64,000 nucleotides of DNA from Ascochyta rabiei (lineage: Eukaryota > Ascomycota > Dothideomycetes > Pleosporales > Didymellaceae): contig NC_082406.1 of assembly GCF_004011695.2 (NCBI RefSeq), positions 1,860,001-1,924,000 of the forward strand, read 5' to 3'. The notes beneath the pieces are model-generated. The model saw nothing but the letters and a program-made list of their open reading frames with translations, had not been told where the DNA came from and made no database searches. The translations under genes and the position numbers were made by a program. Each line of letters starts with the position of its first letter. The stretch's first letter is position 1. Positions 48,301 through 60,371 of the stretch are shown here, one piece after another.

Positions 48301-49121
48301 TAGGCTGAAAGGTATTACTAGGTATTTGAAATAACTATACTGTGTCTTAAACGCAGTCTTCTACTTATTACATTTCTTAATCTAGAGCCTGTAGTAGGTG
48401 TTATATAGATCTAGCTTAGTAAAGACCTTTACTTTTAATAGGTAGTCTATTCTCTTACTAACTAGCAGTATAGGGTACTAGTTTTTAATAGTTACCCTAT
48501 TTAATCCCTAATAGTTAACGCATAGTCTTATAGTGCTGTCTAACTTAGAGATAAATAGGATAGGGGCACCTGCTAGCAACTTGCTTAGGCAGATCTAGCC
48601 TTTCTCCTGTGCTGTCTTAAGGTACTTCTAGAGGATATCTAGCTCCCTATAAGACAGGTTATAGATTAGGAGGTTAGGAACTTTAGCTCTATCCTTAATC
48701 TTAATAGAGTAATTATACTCCTAGTATAGTGCTAATACACTTATTTACTATTTACTAAAGGTAAACTATTTATAATAGAGGTGTTTAGGCATGTACTTAA
48801 GTTCTTCTACATCTAGAGTATTGTCTTCTAGGATAGCACTACTATCAAGTGCTACTACTATAATTCTTAACTGTTTAGTAAGACAAGCTGCCTCTAACAT
48901 CTGTCTAACGTCTGCCTAGTAGGTGTCTGTTAGACTGCCTATATTTAGGCTTCTAGAATATAGCAGATATAGCTGCTTAGCTAGACCTAGTTTACTAAAT
49001 AATTATTTAGCTGTTAACAGCTAGACTCTCTTAGTGTTATTAGTAAACTACTTATAGGTTTCTGCTAAGAAACAGATATATAGGTCTGCTTTAGCTAGCT
49101 ATAGGTAACCTAGGACTAGGT
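45344..49121 (-). pseudogene. Gypsy-2 pol relic (copy B): RT, RNase H, integrase
   Basis: Minus-strand pol of Gypsy-2. The reverse transcriptase active site reads YLNN (usual YLDD) at about 48,212-48,228, preceded by FKYLVIPFSLANALATF and followed by a KKDYNKHVKEVLDCL stretch. The integrase zinc-binding segment lies near 46,560-46,710 (GGYYSIDKTAKVLKRKYY) and the core start near 46,390-46,490 (LNFVTDL, YNSILVLIDYFSKY). Only TAA/TAG stops were noticed. The right end is the hAT insertion point, the left end the X-B insertion point. Confidence 0.88.
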
Positions 49122-49129
49122 TACGGTGG

Positions 49130-49405
49130 TAAAAGGGTAGGGGTTGGGTAGGGGTAGGGTACATTAGGTGATGTACCCCTACCGTACCCTACCTCTACCT
49201 ACACTAATTCTATGCCAAGATGGTAGGGGTAGGGTAGGGTCCACATGGGGTAGGGGTAGGGGTAGGGTAGGGTCTACATAGGGTAGGGGTAGGGGTAGGG
49301 TAGGGTCTACATGGGGTAGGGGTAGGGGTAGAGTAGGGTCTACATGGGGTAGGGGTATAGGTAGGGTAGAGTCTACATAGGGTAGAGGTAGGGGTTAGGT
49401 ATATT
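49130..49405. repeat. Left subterminal GGTAGGGG array of the hAT element
   Basis: GGGTAGGGGTAGGGTAGGGTCTACATGG-like units of about 35-40 bases, at least four times from 49,220 on. They are preceded by a hairpin-like GGTACATTAGGTGATGTACC segment near 49,158. Open translation through this array is a proline/threonine repeat and not a gene. Confidence 0.85.
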
Positions 49406-50099
49406 ACATAACTACACATCTATCCTATTAAAGCCTTTTTTATTTAAATATTTTAGTTGTTAAGCTTTAAATATTATTATAGATAATTATTATATATAGG
49501 TGTGTTTATTAATTAGTAGTATATATTATACAAACATTCTATAAAACCCTAGTTCTATCTTTTTTCCCTCTTATAATATATAATTATTTAGTAGAGGGCA
49601 CTAATAAGCCTCTAGTAGTATTGCTTTGCAAGAGCTATATCCTTTACCTAAATAGTAACTTACTTTACATAGATAGCGTTTATATTTATATCTTTAAATA
49701 TTAGTTTTGTGTTTTTCTATAAGAAACTAACATATATCTTTAAAGACACTAATAAGAAAAGACTTAGCAGACTCCTAAAGAGCCTCTAGAGCGCTAGCCC
49801 AGAACTAAAGATTATTCCTTAGTTAAAGAGCAACTTCCTAAACTATGCGTGAGAATGGCATTTTAGGTATTAACAATTTAGTTAACCTCTAGTATTAATA
49901 GATATTACGCAGTATAACTACTACCTTAGAATTAGTTATTAAATGTAATAATAGAATATAATAATATACTGCTAGCCTTATAACAGTACCTACGCTTTAG
50001 TGGCAGAGCAGGCGCCTTGCGGGCAGACTTAGCTGCTAAGGGCTTCCTTACTAGCATGCTGCTAGTTACAGCTAATCCTTAGCTTAGGACAGCCTTATT

Positions 50100-50265
50100 C
50101 CTGTGACCTCTAGCTATGTTAGCTGTAATAGTTAGCTGTAATAGTATGCTGTAGTAGTAGGCTGTAATAGTAGGCTGTAGTAGTAGGCTGTAAAAATAAG
50201 TGTAATAGTAGGTATAATAGCTCGCAGGCTGTAATAGCTGTAATAGTAGGCTGTGACATTATAGT
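50100..50265. repeat. Short tandem repeat GTAATAGTAGGCT
   Basis: Variants of GTAATAGTAGGCT and GTAGTAGTAGGCT repeated about ten times inside the hAT element. Non-coding. Confidence 0.7.
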
Positions 50266-50379
50266 ACGCCTAGGTTACGCAGCAAAATTGTAGTAGTATA
50301 GCTGTTGTAATAGTGTAGTATTATAGTATAAAAGGTAATAGTAGAGTTTGTTAATAGGTTAGTGTAATAACGCGTGCAG

Positions 50380-51120
50380 AGGTCTGTACGCTGCTAAAGT
50401 TTAGGCTGCTACCTAACGTAAGAAAATCAGAATCTGTAGCTAGTAGAAAGTTATTACAACTATTATACACTAGCATAACTGTGATAAAAGCTCATAATAA
50501 CCTACAGGTAATATAATTACGCTAAGTACATTCTTTTAGCGCAAGCTACGTCTAATTCTAATTTAATTTAATATTATAAGACGCCTTATAAATGTTTCCT
50601 ATTGCTTTAGCGCTAGCGTTTGTTATTTAAGCGCTAGTAGAGGCTGCTGCCTAGCGCAAGAAAACTAAAATCTATTATAAGTAGGGGATTATTACAACTA
50701 TAATATATAAACAGTTATATAATAAAAAACTATAATAACTTACAGATAGTACAAATACGCTAAGCACATTCTTTTAGCCTAAGCTGTGTCTAATTCTAAT
50801 TTAATTTAATATTATAAGACGTGTTGCAAATGTTTCCTATTACTTTAGCACTAGCGTTTGTTGTTTAAGCGCTAGTAGAGGCTACTGCTTAGCGCAAGAA
50901 AACTAAAATCTATTACAAGTAGGGATTATTGCAACTATAATGCACAAACAGTTATATAATACTAAACTGTAATAACCTACAAATTTTATATATTTACTAA
51001 GCAAATTTTTTTAACATAGGTTGCACCTAGCTCTAAGCTGTTTCAATATTATTAGAAGGGGTTTTAATGTTTTTTGTTGCAACAGCGCTAGCGTTTGTTA
51101 CTTTTGCGCTAGCAAAACTA
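50380..51120. repeat. Tandem repeat of about 237 bases, three copies
   Basis: The segment around AAGAAAATCAGAATC recurs as AAGAAAACTAAAATC at about 50,423, 50,659 and 50,898. Each is followed by a similar TTATTACAACTATAAT...AACAGTTATATAAT stretch and a GCGCTAGCGTTTGTT block, with a fourth partial unit to about 51,120. It lies between the hAT left array and its coding part. Confidence 0.75.
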
Positions 51121-51229
51121 GGACAGGTTAAGCACAGACTAGCTGCTAAAAAGCATACTACTGCCCTACTCTTCTATAACACCTTCTACATCTATAATAC
51201 CTTCTGTTTATATAATACTACATGTTATT

Positions 51230-52480
51230 ACTACCTCCTATTATAGTTAGCATAATTAAACCTAACGCTAATAATATTAAGAAGGAGGAGGAGGAGGAAG
51301 ATATACTAACCTTTGCTAGCACTACAGGTACTAGTATACTAGCTAGCTTTACCACTAAGGAGTAGGATTAACTAAATAAGGTAGTTATTACAGCCTGTTA
51401 TTACAGTTAGTGCTAATAATACTAGGGTTTCTATTTAAGAGACTATAAGATTAATTAAGTCCTTAATTCTTATAGTTAGATTAGGGCTATAGGCTAAAAG
51501 ACTGGTATAAAAGTCTTATTTAAGGGAGAGCTTAGCAACAGTATCCGCGCAGTTTAATAAAGAAATTAAGCTACCTTGCGTAGCAAAGAGAAGGAAATTA
51601 TTAATAAGGCAAAGGCTGCTAATTGTGCAGCAAAATACTAGGCTAGGCTAAAGTTAGGTTAAGACTAGTCTTATGCTTTAGCAGATCTTAATATTTAAGC
51701 TATAATAGTAGCCTAGACTAAAGAAGATATAGATTAGCAACGCTTTAAGTTATCTGCTAGTAGTTACTTATTACAGCTTCTTATTACAAACATTTACTAA
51801 CTAAGAACAGCTAAGTAGCTTAAAAACAAGCTTAAGACTGTTTATAAGAGGTAGGATAATCTTAAGCATAAAATAGATCTTCGCGCACACTAATAGGCCC
51901 TTAAAAAGCATGCAGAACTTGCTTAAGACAGTTCTACTGCTAGTTAGACTACTATAGGCTAAGGTAACAAATAGCTCTTTTCTAATAGCAGCGTTGTTAA
52001 GAAACTGCTCTGCTAAGAGTATTAGTAAGGTCTTTAAAAACTTAAAGATAACACCTTTAAGAGCAAGAAGGAGAAGGAAGAATAGGAGGCCTTCTGTAAT
52101 AATATGTCACCTAAGAGTATAGCAGTTATAACTAATAATACCTAGCTGTAAGTTATTATATTATATTATTATATATACTTACTAATTACTATAGTTAAAC
52201 TAAACCTCTGTCTCTCTTAGATAAGATTAGTTAAGATACTAAGCTTGTTAGCTATTACCTATTTATTCTAGCACCTAACAATAATAAGTGTAAGGAGGAG
52301 ATTAAAGAGTCTAATTCTAAGCTAGAGAAGTACTATTAATCTATGCTAAATGTGTATAAGACTAATAAGCAATTTTACAAGTTATTAGCTAAAAAAGATA
52401 TAGAGGAATTAGGATCTAAAGGATCTAACAATAATAATAAGATAGATCTAGATTAGATATAGAGCTAATGTTTTAGCTTA
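51230..52480 (+). pseudogene. Unidentified coding relic inside the hAT element
   Basis: A plus-strand frame with long readable pieces rich in Lys, Glu and Ala, for example IKKEEEEEDILTF near 51,270 and LRSKEKEIINKAKAANCAAKY near 51,575. TAA/TAG stops interrupt it. It precedes the transposase in the same direction. It could be a second protein of the element, a captured gene, or a nested relic. Family not recognised. Confidence 0.4.
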
Positions 52481-52489
52481 AAATAACAG

Positions 52490-55480
52490 CTAATTAACAC
52501 ATACATAGCCTCTTTTGTAAGATCTGCTAATTTCTATTTAATTTATCATTTTGTATCTCTACCTAATTAGAAACTCGCTTAAGATATCTAGGCTAACCCT
52601 AAGAAAATAGTAAAACAACTAGTTCCTAGCACTAAATATAACAATCTTGCTATTAGGGACTTAGGGCTCAGGCTTGCCCTAGGCAGTTTGTTAAAAAGCC
52701 TTTCTATTATCCTTTTACCTTAGGATTAAATATCTATATTTGTTACGTCTACATATAACATATATGTTATTACTACTAGTAGACACACCTTCTACTCTAC
52801 CTAAGCTTCTTCTATCTCTTACTTTCTCTGCTACACAACTTGTTAAAGGGGCGTTTCTAAAATAATTATATCTTATTAAAAGGCTAGTATCTCTAGACCC
52901 TAATACTAGTAATAGTAAGGCAACTATTATAGCATAGGATTAGTAGTAGATAACTACATTATAGGGAAGCAATCCTGCTTCTAAAAAGCTATATTAGGAT
53001 GCACTAACTTACTTAGGCTAGATCTAGAGTAGATATAGTAAAGCCTCTTAGGTACAAGATAGCTATCTATACGTATACTGTTATAACTATAGGTTAGTTC
53101 TTTAGCACCTAGTTATAAAAGGCTGTAGGACTAAGTATCTTATCTAACACCTTAGTTTATAAGCCTGCAGACAAATTAAGAATCCTGCTTATACTTTGTT
53201 AAACCTCCTATTATATCTATACACTGCCTGCTAGTAAAATAAAACTAGTTTTCTTCTAATCCTGCATACTCTACTTTAGCCTTTAAAACAGAGCTTATGC
53301 AATTAGTTGTTAACAACAACCTCTTATTTTAAACAATTAAACAGCTGTTATTCTAACAATTTATCTACTTCCTAAGGCTAGAAGCTGTAATAACTACCCG
53401 TTATAAATTTAGCCAGATGTTCTAGAGCTAATTTAAGGCTGCTAAACACGCTCTTCTCTAGGATCTTAGTTCTAGTACTAAATTGTCTATTACATTAGAT
53501 GCCTAGACTGCAAGCAATTACCTTAGCTTCCTAGCTATTAAAGGTTACTATATAAACAAGAGCTAGAAATTGTAAGAAGTCCTTTTAGACTTTATTCCTA
53601 TACGCAGAAAACATACAGGATCCTCTATAGCATAGCAAGTTCTTTAACTTCTTTAGGAAACTAAAACTACAAAATAACTGCTTACTATTACTTGCGATAA
53701 TGCTAGTAATAATAGTGCATTATTACAGACCTTAGAGAGGTTACTACAGTAGAACAACATTACTTAGGATAGTAGAGAGAACACTGTTCCTTGTCTTGTA
53801 TATATAATTAACCTTATTATACAAGACATTATTTACTATCTCTAACTTAAGGTATTACTAGAACTAGAGCATGCATAAAGACTACAGCAACACTATATTA
53901 GGGGTATTAAAAACAGCATATCTGTTCTAAACTCTCTCTAGAAGGTAGAAATTATTTATTACATTATTTTATTACATACTAATTGTAACACAGATCTAAG
54001 CTATCTGTATTACAATAGATCTATTACTATAACAATTTAAGAGGTTTCTTACACTACAGAGTAATATTCTAGTAAATTATTAACTATTAGTTATATAAGA
54101 TGTTAGGACTAGGTAGAACTCTACCTGCAATATGTGTAAGCGCGCACTAAAGCTTTAGGTCTACATTAATAAATATTTAGAGCAAGAAATTACACTAAAG
54201 GCACTAAGCTGTAGAGAAGGTGCTTCTATATATAACAAGGTAGCAGAAGCTAATTTTAAAGATCTTAAGAAACTTCAACTAGCAGCAACTAAGTAGCAGC
54301 ACCTGCAGGCTGTTACAATAATACTATAGTAATTTAAGAAGGCATCTAGTACCCTTAGCAAGACTTATAAGCCCCTTATCTAGCACATCTAGCTAATATA
54401 CAACTAGCTATTTAATTTCTTAGATTAGATAACTAAAGAGCTTAGTAATAACCTAGGTTACGCTAATAACTTAGAATAGCTAGAAGTTATAAAAGCAGCT
54501 ACGTAAAAGGGTTGTGTTAAGCTGTCTAAGTACTATTTAAAAACAGAGGATAGTTACAGGTTCTTATTTAACTGTGCAACTATCTTAGATCTAAGCTAGA
54601 AGCTTACTATGTATAAGGTAATATTATTACAGCAGTTTATTATATACTATTACTAACTACGTTATAAGAATAATACCTAGGAAGTTTAAGATAAGCATAT
54701 ATACTAAGAGTAATTCTTATAATACCTAGATTATTATAATAACAATAATTTAGGTTACTCTATATAAGTACTTTATAACCCTGTTTAACAGTTAGTAGAA
54801 GATAATTAGTTCTAAAAACCCGCAACATCAGTCTAACAACCTAATAGGAGCTTCTTATCCTACAGTTAGAGTTTAAACCTATCTAATAATAACAAGGAGG
54901 TAGCTTACACCTGCTAAGAAGGAGAGGCCTATCTTAGTACCCCTTGCATACAACAGGGAGATAGATTTAATCTACTAGATTAGTAGAAGGTTAACGCTAT
55001 AACTTATCTATAACTTACTTATATAGCAAAAGATATACTTATAGTACTAATAACAGAGGTTAGAGTTAAACAGGTGTTTAACACAGCTAGGGATGTAATT
55101 AGGGACTAATAGCACAGGTTATCTGCTACTATAATACGCTAGATTATAATTCTAAAGGATTCTCTTGCTTTAGCACAGATACAAGAAGGGGAGGAGGCAG
55201 CTTTAGATAAGCTAGATAATCTCTTTAAGATACTAGCTTGTTCTAGTCTAGAAACAGAGGTTATAGAAGAAGAGTAACACAGTAGTAGTACTAAAGAAAC
55301 TGGTCTATTAACTCTATCTTAGTAAGAACAGCAGCTGCAAAAGAGAGTAAGGCTACTACAGTATTAGGATACATAGTTCTGTAATAAATAGCTGTTATAA
55401 ATAGAGAATATCCTAGAATTCTGTCCTCTATTTAAATCTTTTAAAATTAAGTTCTTTATATATACAGCATTTCTAAGTAG
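52490..55480 (+). pseudogene. hAT-family transposase relic
   Basis: A plus-strand cut-and-paste transposase. Landmarks are: ITCDNASNN at about 53,690-53,712, preceded by TGSSIA and followed by ENTVPCLVYIINLIIQDII, the conserved core of hAT transposases; and, near 54,510-54,620, CVKLSKYYLKTEDSYRFLF with CATILDLS, which matches the block leading into the C-terminal dimerisation region. Stops are TAA/TAG. The N-terminal zinc-finger part is not resolved. The inverted partner of most of this relic lies at 60,660-64,000. Confidence 0.85.
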
Positions 55481-55529
55481 TATACTATTAAGTATATTAT
55501 CTGTAGTATTATAGAAGATTAGGTAACTT

Positions 55530-55772
55530 TAACCTACCCTACCCTACCCCTACCTAACCCCTACCTCTACCTATGGTCCGTGCGGACCATACCCTACCCC
55601 TACCCCACGCTAGAGGTACCTCTACCCTACCCCTACCTAACATCCGTACAGACCCTACCCTACCCCTACCCTATGTAGACCCTACCCCTACCCTACCTCT
55701 ACCTAACGTCCGTGCAGACCGTACCTAACCCCTACCCAACCCTAGGGTACCCCCTACCCTTTTGCCAGCGTA
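55530..55772. repeat. Right subterminal array of the hAT element
   Basis: CCTACCCTACCCCTACC units with interspersed GGTCCGTGCGGACC and related CCGTGCAGACC palindromic strings, ending in the inverted terminus at 55,772. The same GTCCGTGCAGAC strings are in the foldback element at 19,190-19,335. Confidence 0.85.
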
Positions 55773-55780
55773 GACTAGGT

Positions 55781-57521
55781 TATACCTAATAAATAATATA
55801 GACTAGAACTTAGTTAGTCTAATTATCTTAGGTACTCCTTTACTGTTATAGTAGACTACTATTAACTAGTACTAGTTAGTTAAGGACAGCTCTGTGTTGT
55901 CTAGGACTATAGCCTTTAGTTGTTAGTTAGTGCCTGTTAGGTTAAGCCCTAGGTCCCTAGCTGCATCCTTAGTAATAAGGTTTAGCTCTAAGCCTAAGTT
56001 GTATAGGGCCTAGAGGGTCCTAGGGTTACTATTAGCGTTATTAAGCTAGACTGTAACTGTTATGCAGGTTTGCTTCCCCTTAGTTTTTAGCCCTAGCTGC
56101 AGGTAGGACAGGTTAGCAACTAGGGCTTGCTATTTCCTAGGTTTGGCTTACTACTAGACTGTTGTTAGCTGCCTCTACAGCCTCTCTAATAGCCCTACTG
56201 CTAGTATTCCTAGGTATATTATCCCTAGTTCTATAGTTAACCTTAGGATTATTAATAGTTATTTCCCTTAGGGTTCTATCTTCTACCTAATAAATTAGCA
56301 GCACTAGTTATTAGCTAGGGGTCTCTTAGGTGCTTCCTAGTGTTGCTCCTAGAGGGGGTTAACGCCTAACTGTTATGCCTTTTAAACTTTCTCCTAGCAT
56401 CTAAAGAAAGAGGTCTCTTATTTCTACTGCTACTTTTAGTCTACAACTCTAAGTTTAAGAAGACTGTTAAGGTTTCTGCGTTTTAGAGGGCCTATTTAAA
56501 CTCTGCCTACTTAGTAATATGTTCTAGACTACTATTCTACTAGATTTTATATTAGAGTGTAGGGGGTGTAAGGCTCTATATAAATACTATCTTAAACTTA
56601 TAGTTATTACTGCTATCTTTAAACTTTATAAAGTTACAGAGTAGTAGAGACTCCTGCTTATTTAACTTTATTAGGAAGGTATTAACTAAATTATTAGACT
56701 TCTACTTATAGTTAAAGTACTTATTATAGTTTTTATACTGTGTAAAGACTAGATCTTAGACAAGCTACTCCTCTTCTACGCAGAGGTTAGCCTAGGTCTA
56801 GATTAATTCCTTATTAATACGTTGTTAAATTAATTCCTAGTAGACACTATAGTAGATAGTGCCTATAATCTAGTAGGTACAGGTTATAGAGTCTTTAAGT
56901 ACTTAAGTGTACTAGAACGCTGTGTCTATATCCTTAATCTACTAGTCTACCTACTAGGTTAATAGAGGCTTGTTATTTGTCCTAAGTTTTAGCTTAGGCT
57001 AAATATTATTAAGGACTTATATTATTCTGCTAGCCTTATTAAATACTAGGCGTTAGCTACCTAGTGCTTGTCCAGCATACGTCTGTTATAGGGTTTTAAC
57101 TGCCTAGTTAAATTATTATTACTAGATTTCAATTTCCTGCTTAGTGGCACTAGACAGTTCTACCTTATTAAGTGCTTCTAGTAATAATAGGATAGAAGCT
57201 TGTAATAATTCTATTATAGGTTGTGTAGCGTGTAGTGTTAGGATATCTAGTGTTATAATGCCTACTATTATAGCGTCTAACTTGCCTCTAATATAAGGGT
57301 TAAGTAGTAGCTCTATAGGTAATAGTAATACCCTAAGTACATTATTACGTTGTTAAGTATCTAGCTCCTAACTAAGGTTATTATAAGGGGGTAGCTCTTC
57401 TATATTACTAGTAGTTAAGTAGAGGTTATATTGTCCTCCTGCTATTATAATAGCTAGGTTTTTCCTGCTCCTCTACTACTAATTAGCTGCCTGTTCTAAG
57501 AGGAGTATAAAGGATTTAAAT
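55781..57521 (-). pseudogene. Gypsy-2 gag and protease relic (copy B)
   Basis: Minus-strand 5' coding part of Gypsy-2-B, the exact inverse of 58,623-60,363. The protease-like motif (ALYNLGLELNLITKDAARDL, usual DSGS pattern) falls at about 55,935-56,000. gag occupies most of the rest. Interrupted by TAA/TAG. Confidence 0.75.
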
Positions 57522-57720
57522 TGTAAGAGTACTGTAGGTAAGTAATAGAGCAGAGTAAGATAGGACAAATAATAGGGTAATATTTAAGAGATAAGATAAA
57601 TCCTTAATAGATAAGTCTTAAGGTTTGTGAATATTATATACATGTGTGGCCAGTAGGTCTCTAGGCTTGGCCTAGGACCTGGCTAAGGTATCTCCTAGTG
57701 TGGGGAGAATACTTGTAACA
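57522..57720 (-). repeat. Gypsy-2 LTR (copy B, 5')
   Basis: 199 bases; flanked by TATAT on the right. It is the inverse of 58,424-58,622 except for about eight transitions. Confidence 0.9.
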
Positions 57721-58423
57721 TATATTTAGCTAGCGTTTCTAGAGTATTTAGTATAATTCCTTTTAGCTCTTGCTATATTAGTTACTAGGTTAGCTAATTA
57801 CAGCAGTTAGTTGTGTAGTAGGCCTGCTACAACGTCTTTAGGTTCTCTAAGAGGTACCTTACACTAAAGTTAATCTTTTATTCCTATATAAGGAAATTAA
57901 CTAGGGATAAGAGGAAGTATCTCTTATAATCTCTCTTCTAATAGTTGTATTTAGCGTAGTTGTGCTTTATATACTTCTATAGGGGTTTAGGTTATAGAAG
58001 GTTTATAGATAGGGAAGATTATAGTTTGTCTACCCCTTCTAGTACTTTTTAGAAGGATAGGATTATTACTAGATCTTCTTTATTATATTTACGTCTAAGT
58101 TTATAAAAAAAAGAAAGTTCCTCTTAGTCTTTTATCTCTTGTAACTATTTACGTAAGTTTTCTAACTCCTGTTGTTAATTACCTACTTCTAGGCTATTTT
58201 AGCCTTCTCTAGCTAAAGCTGCCTTATAGATGCAAATTCTAAGGTAAGATATACTACCTAGAGGACCTACAGATCCTCTTAAGGCACTATAGACACTTAG
58301 TGTCTATTAAGGTATCTCCTTATCTATAGAGGGAGGTGTTACCTTACGCTCTACTAGCTCTCCTATAGGTAGGTTGTCTTAGTCCCTCTCTAAAGACAGT
58401 AAGCCTAGATAATTTAGTTTAAG
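57721..58423 (-). mobile_element. Gypsy family X copy A, gag fragment between two Gypsy-2 copies
   Basis: 703 bases colinear with 44,390-45,100 of X-B. The left edge carries TATAT (target duplication of Gypsy-2-B) and the right edge TTAAG, matching the CTTAA junction at 19,685 in inverse. It is the spacer of the large inverted repeat. Confidence 0.85.
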
Positions 58424-58622
58424 TGTCACGAGTATTCTCCCCACGCTAGGAGATACCTCAGCCAGGTCCTAGGCCAAGCCTAGGGACCTACTGGCCACAC
58501 ACGTATATAATATTTACAAACCTTAAGACTTATCTATTAAGGATTTGTCTTATCTCTTAAATATTACCCTATTATTTGTCCTATCTTACTCTGCTCTATT
58601 ACTTACCTACAGTACTCTTACA
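58424..58622 (+). repeat. Gypsy-2 LTR (copy C, 5')
   Basis: 199 bases, opposite in orientation to the LTR at 57,522. Confidence 0.9.
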
Positions 58623-60371
58623 ATTTAAATCCTTTATACTCCTCTTAGAACAGGCAGCTAATTAGTAGTAGAGGAGCAGGAAAAACCTAGCTATTATAAT
58701 AGCAGGAGGACAATATAACCTCTACTTAACTACTAGTAATATAGAAGAGCTACCCCCTTATAATAACCTTAGTTAGGAGCTAGATACTTAACAACGTAAT
58801 AATGTACTTAGGGTATTACTATTACCTATAGAGCTACTACTTAACCCTTATATTAGAGGCAAGTTAGACGCTATAATAGTAGGCATTATAACACTAGATA
58901 TCCTAACACTACACGCTACACAACCTATAATAGAATTATTACAAGCTTCTATCCTATTATTACTAGAAGCACTTAATAAGGTAGAACTGTCTAGTGCCAC
59001 TAAGCAGGAAATTGAAATCTAGTAATAATAATTTAACTAGGCAGTTAAAACCCTATAACAGACGTATGCTGGACAAGCACTAGGTAGCTAACGCCTAGTA
59101 TTTAATAAGGCTAGCAGAATAATATAAGTCCTTAATAATATTTAGCCTAAGCTAAAACTTAGGACAAATAACAAGCCTCTATTAACCTAGTAGGTAGACT
59201 AGTAGATTAAGGATATAGACACAGCGTTCTAGTACACTTAAGTACTTAAAGACTCTATAACCTGTACCTACTAGATTATAGGCACTATCTACTATAGTGT
59301 CTACTAGGAATTAATTTAACAACGTATTAATAAGGAATTAATCTAGACCTAGGCTAACCTCTGCGTAGAAGAGGAGTAGCTTGTCTAAGATCTAGTCTTT
59401 ACACAGTATAAAAACTATAATAAGTACTTTAACTATAAGTAGAAGTCTAATAATTTAGTTAATACCTTCCTAATAAAGTTAAATAAGCAGGAGTCTCTAC
59501 TACTCTGTAACTTTATAAAGTTTAAAGATAGCAGTAATAACTATAAGTTTAAGATAGTATTTATATAGAGCCTTACACCCCCTACACTCTAATATAAAAT
59601 CTAGTAGAATAGTAGTCTAGAACATATTACTAAGTAGGCAGAGTTTAAATAGGCCCTCTAAAACGCAGAAACCTTAACAGTCTTCTTAAACTTAGAGTTG
59701 TAGACTAAAAGTAGCAGTAGAAATAAGAGACCTCTTTCTTTAGATGCTAGGAGAAAGTTTAAAAGGCATAACAGTTAGGCGTTAACCCCCTCTAGGAGCA
59801 ACACTAGGAAGCACCTAAGAGACCCCTAGCTAATAACTAGTGCTGCTAATTTATTAGGTAGAAGATAGAACCCTAAGGGAAATAACTATTAATAATCCTA
59901 AGGTTAACTATAGAACTAGGGATAATATACCTAGGAATACTAGCAGTAGGGCTATTAGAGAGGCTGTAGAGGCAGCTAACAACAGTCTAGTAGTAAGCCA
60001 AACCTAGGAAATAGCAAGCCCTAGTTGCTAACCTGTCCTACCTGCAGCTAGGGCTAAAAACTAAGGGGAAGCAAACCTGCATAACAGTTACAGTCTAGCT
60101 TAATAACGCTAATAGTAACCCTAGGACCCTCTAGGCCCTATACAACTTAGGCTTAGAGCTAAACCTTATTACTAAGGATGCAGCTAGGGACCTAGGGCTT
60201 AACCTAACAGGCACTAACTAACAACTAAAGGCTATAGTCCTAGACAACACAGAGCTGTCCTTAACTAACTAGTACTAGTTAATAGTAGTCTACTATAACA
60301 GTAAAGGAGTACCTAAGATAATTAGACTAACTAAGTTCTAGTCTATATTATTTATTAGGTATAACCTAGTC

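Larger units (their letters stand above)
49122..55772 (+). mobile_element. hAT DNA transposon, 6.65 kb, complete but RIP-mutated
   Basis: Flanked by an exact 8-base duplication GACTAGGT (49,114-49,121 and 55,773-55,780), inserted in Gypsy-2-B between protease and RT. Terminal inverted repeats start TACGGTGGTAAAAGGGTAGG at left and, read inversely, TACGCTGGCAAAAGGGTAGG at right. Both ends carry GGTAGGGG-type subterminal arrays. Inside are a 237-base tandem repeat, an unidentified coding relic and a hAT transposase relic, all read on the plus strand. It shares ends with the foldback element at 18,615 and with the inverted copy from 60,372. Confidence 0.93.
28510..57720 (-). mobile_element. Gypsy-2 copy B, complete, with nested insertions
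   Basis: A complete Ty3/Gypsy element on the minus strand. LTRs of 199 bases lie at 28,510-28,708 (3') and 57,522-57,720 (5'). An exact TSD of TATAT (28,505-28,509 and 57,721-57,725) shows it inserted into the gag of family-X copy A; the empty site survives in copy X-B near 44,386-44,394 (TTGTGTT, before RIP). It carries X-B at 30,981-45,343 and hAT at 49,122-55,772. Without these and their TSDs the element is 8,184 bases. Order from 5' to 3' is gag/protease 57,521-55,781, RT and integrase 49,121-45,344, then a 2.27-kb 3' region 30,980-28,709. Confidence 0.92.
52144..57720 (+). repeat. Left arm of large inverted repeat
   Basis: Pairs base for base with 58,424-64,000 (coordinates sum to 116,144 at every point checked, including both ends, the hAT terminus and the LTR edges). 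The arm contains hAT transposase, gag/protease and the LTR. It continues past the window on the partner side, so the full arm is longer. Confidence 0.93.

Noticed and set aside
49210..49419. Open frame on the minus strand with a Pro/Thr/Tyr repeat
   Set aside because: It is the translation of the hAT subterminal GGTAGGGG array; no gene context, and the repeat unit is nucleotide-level.
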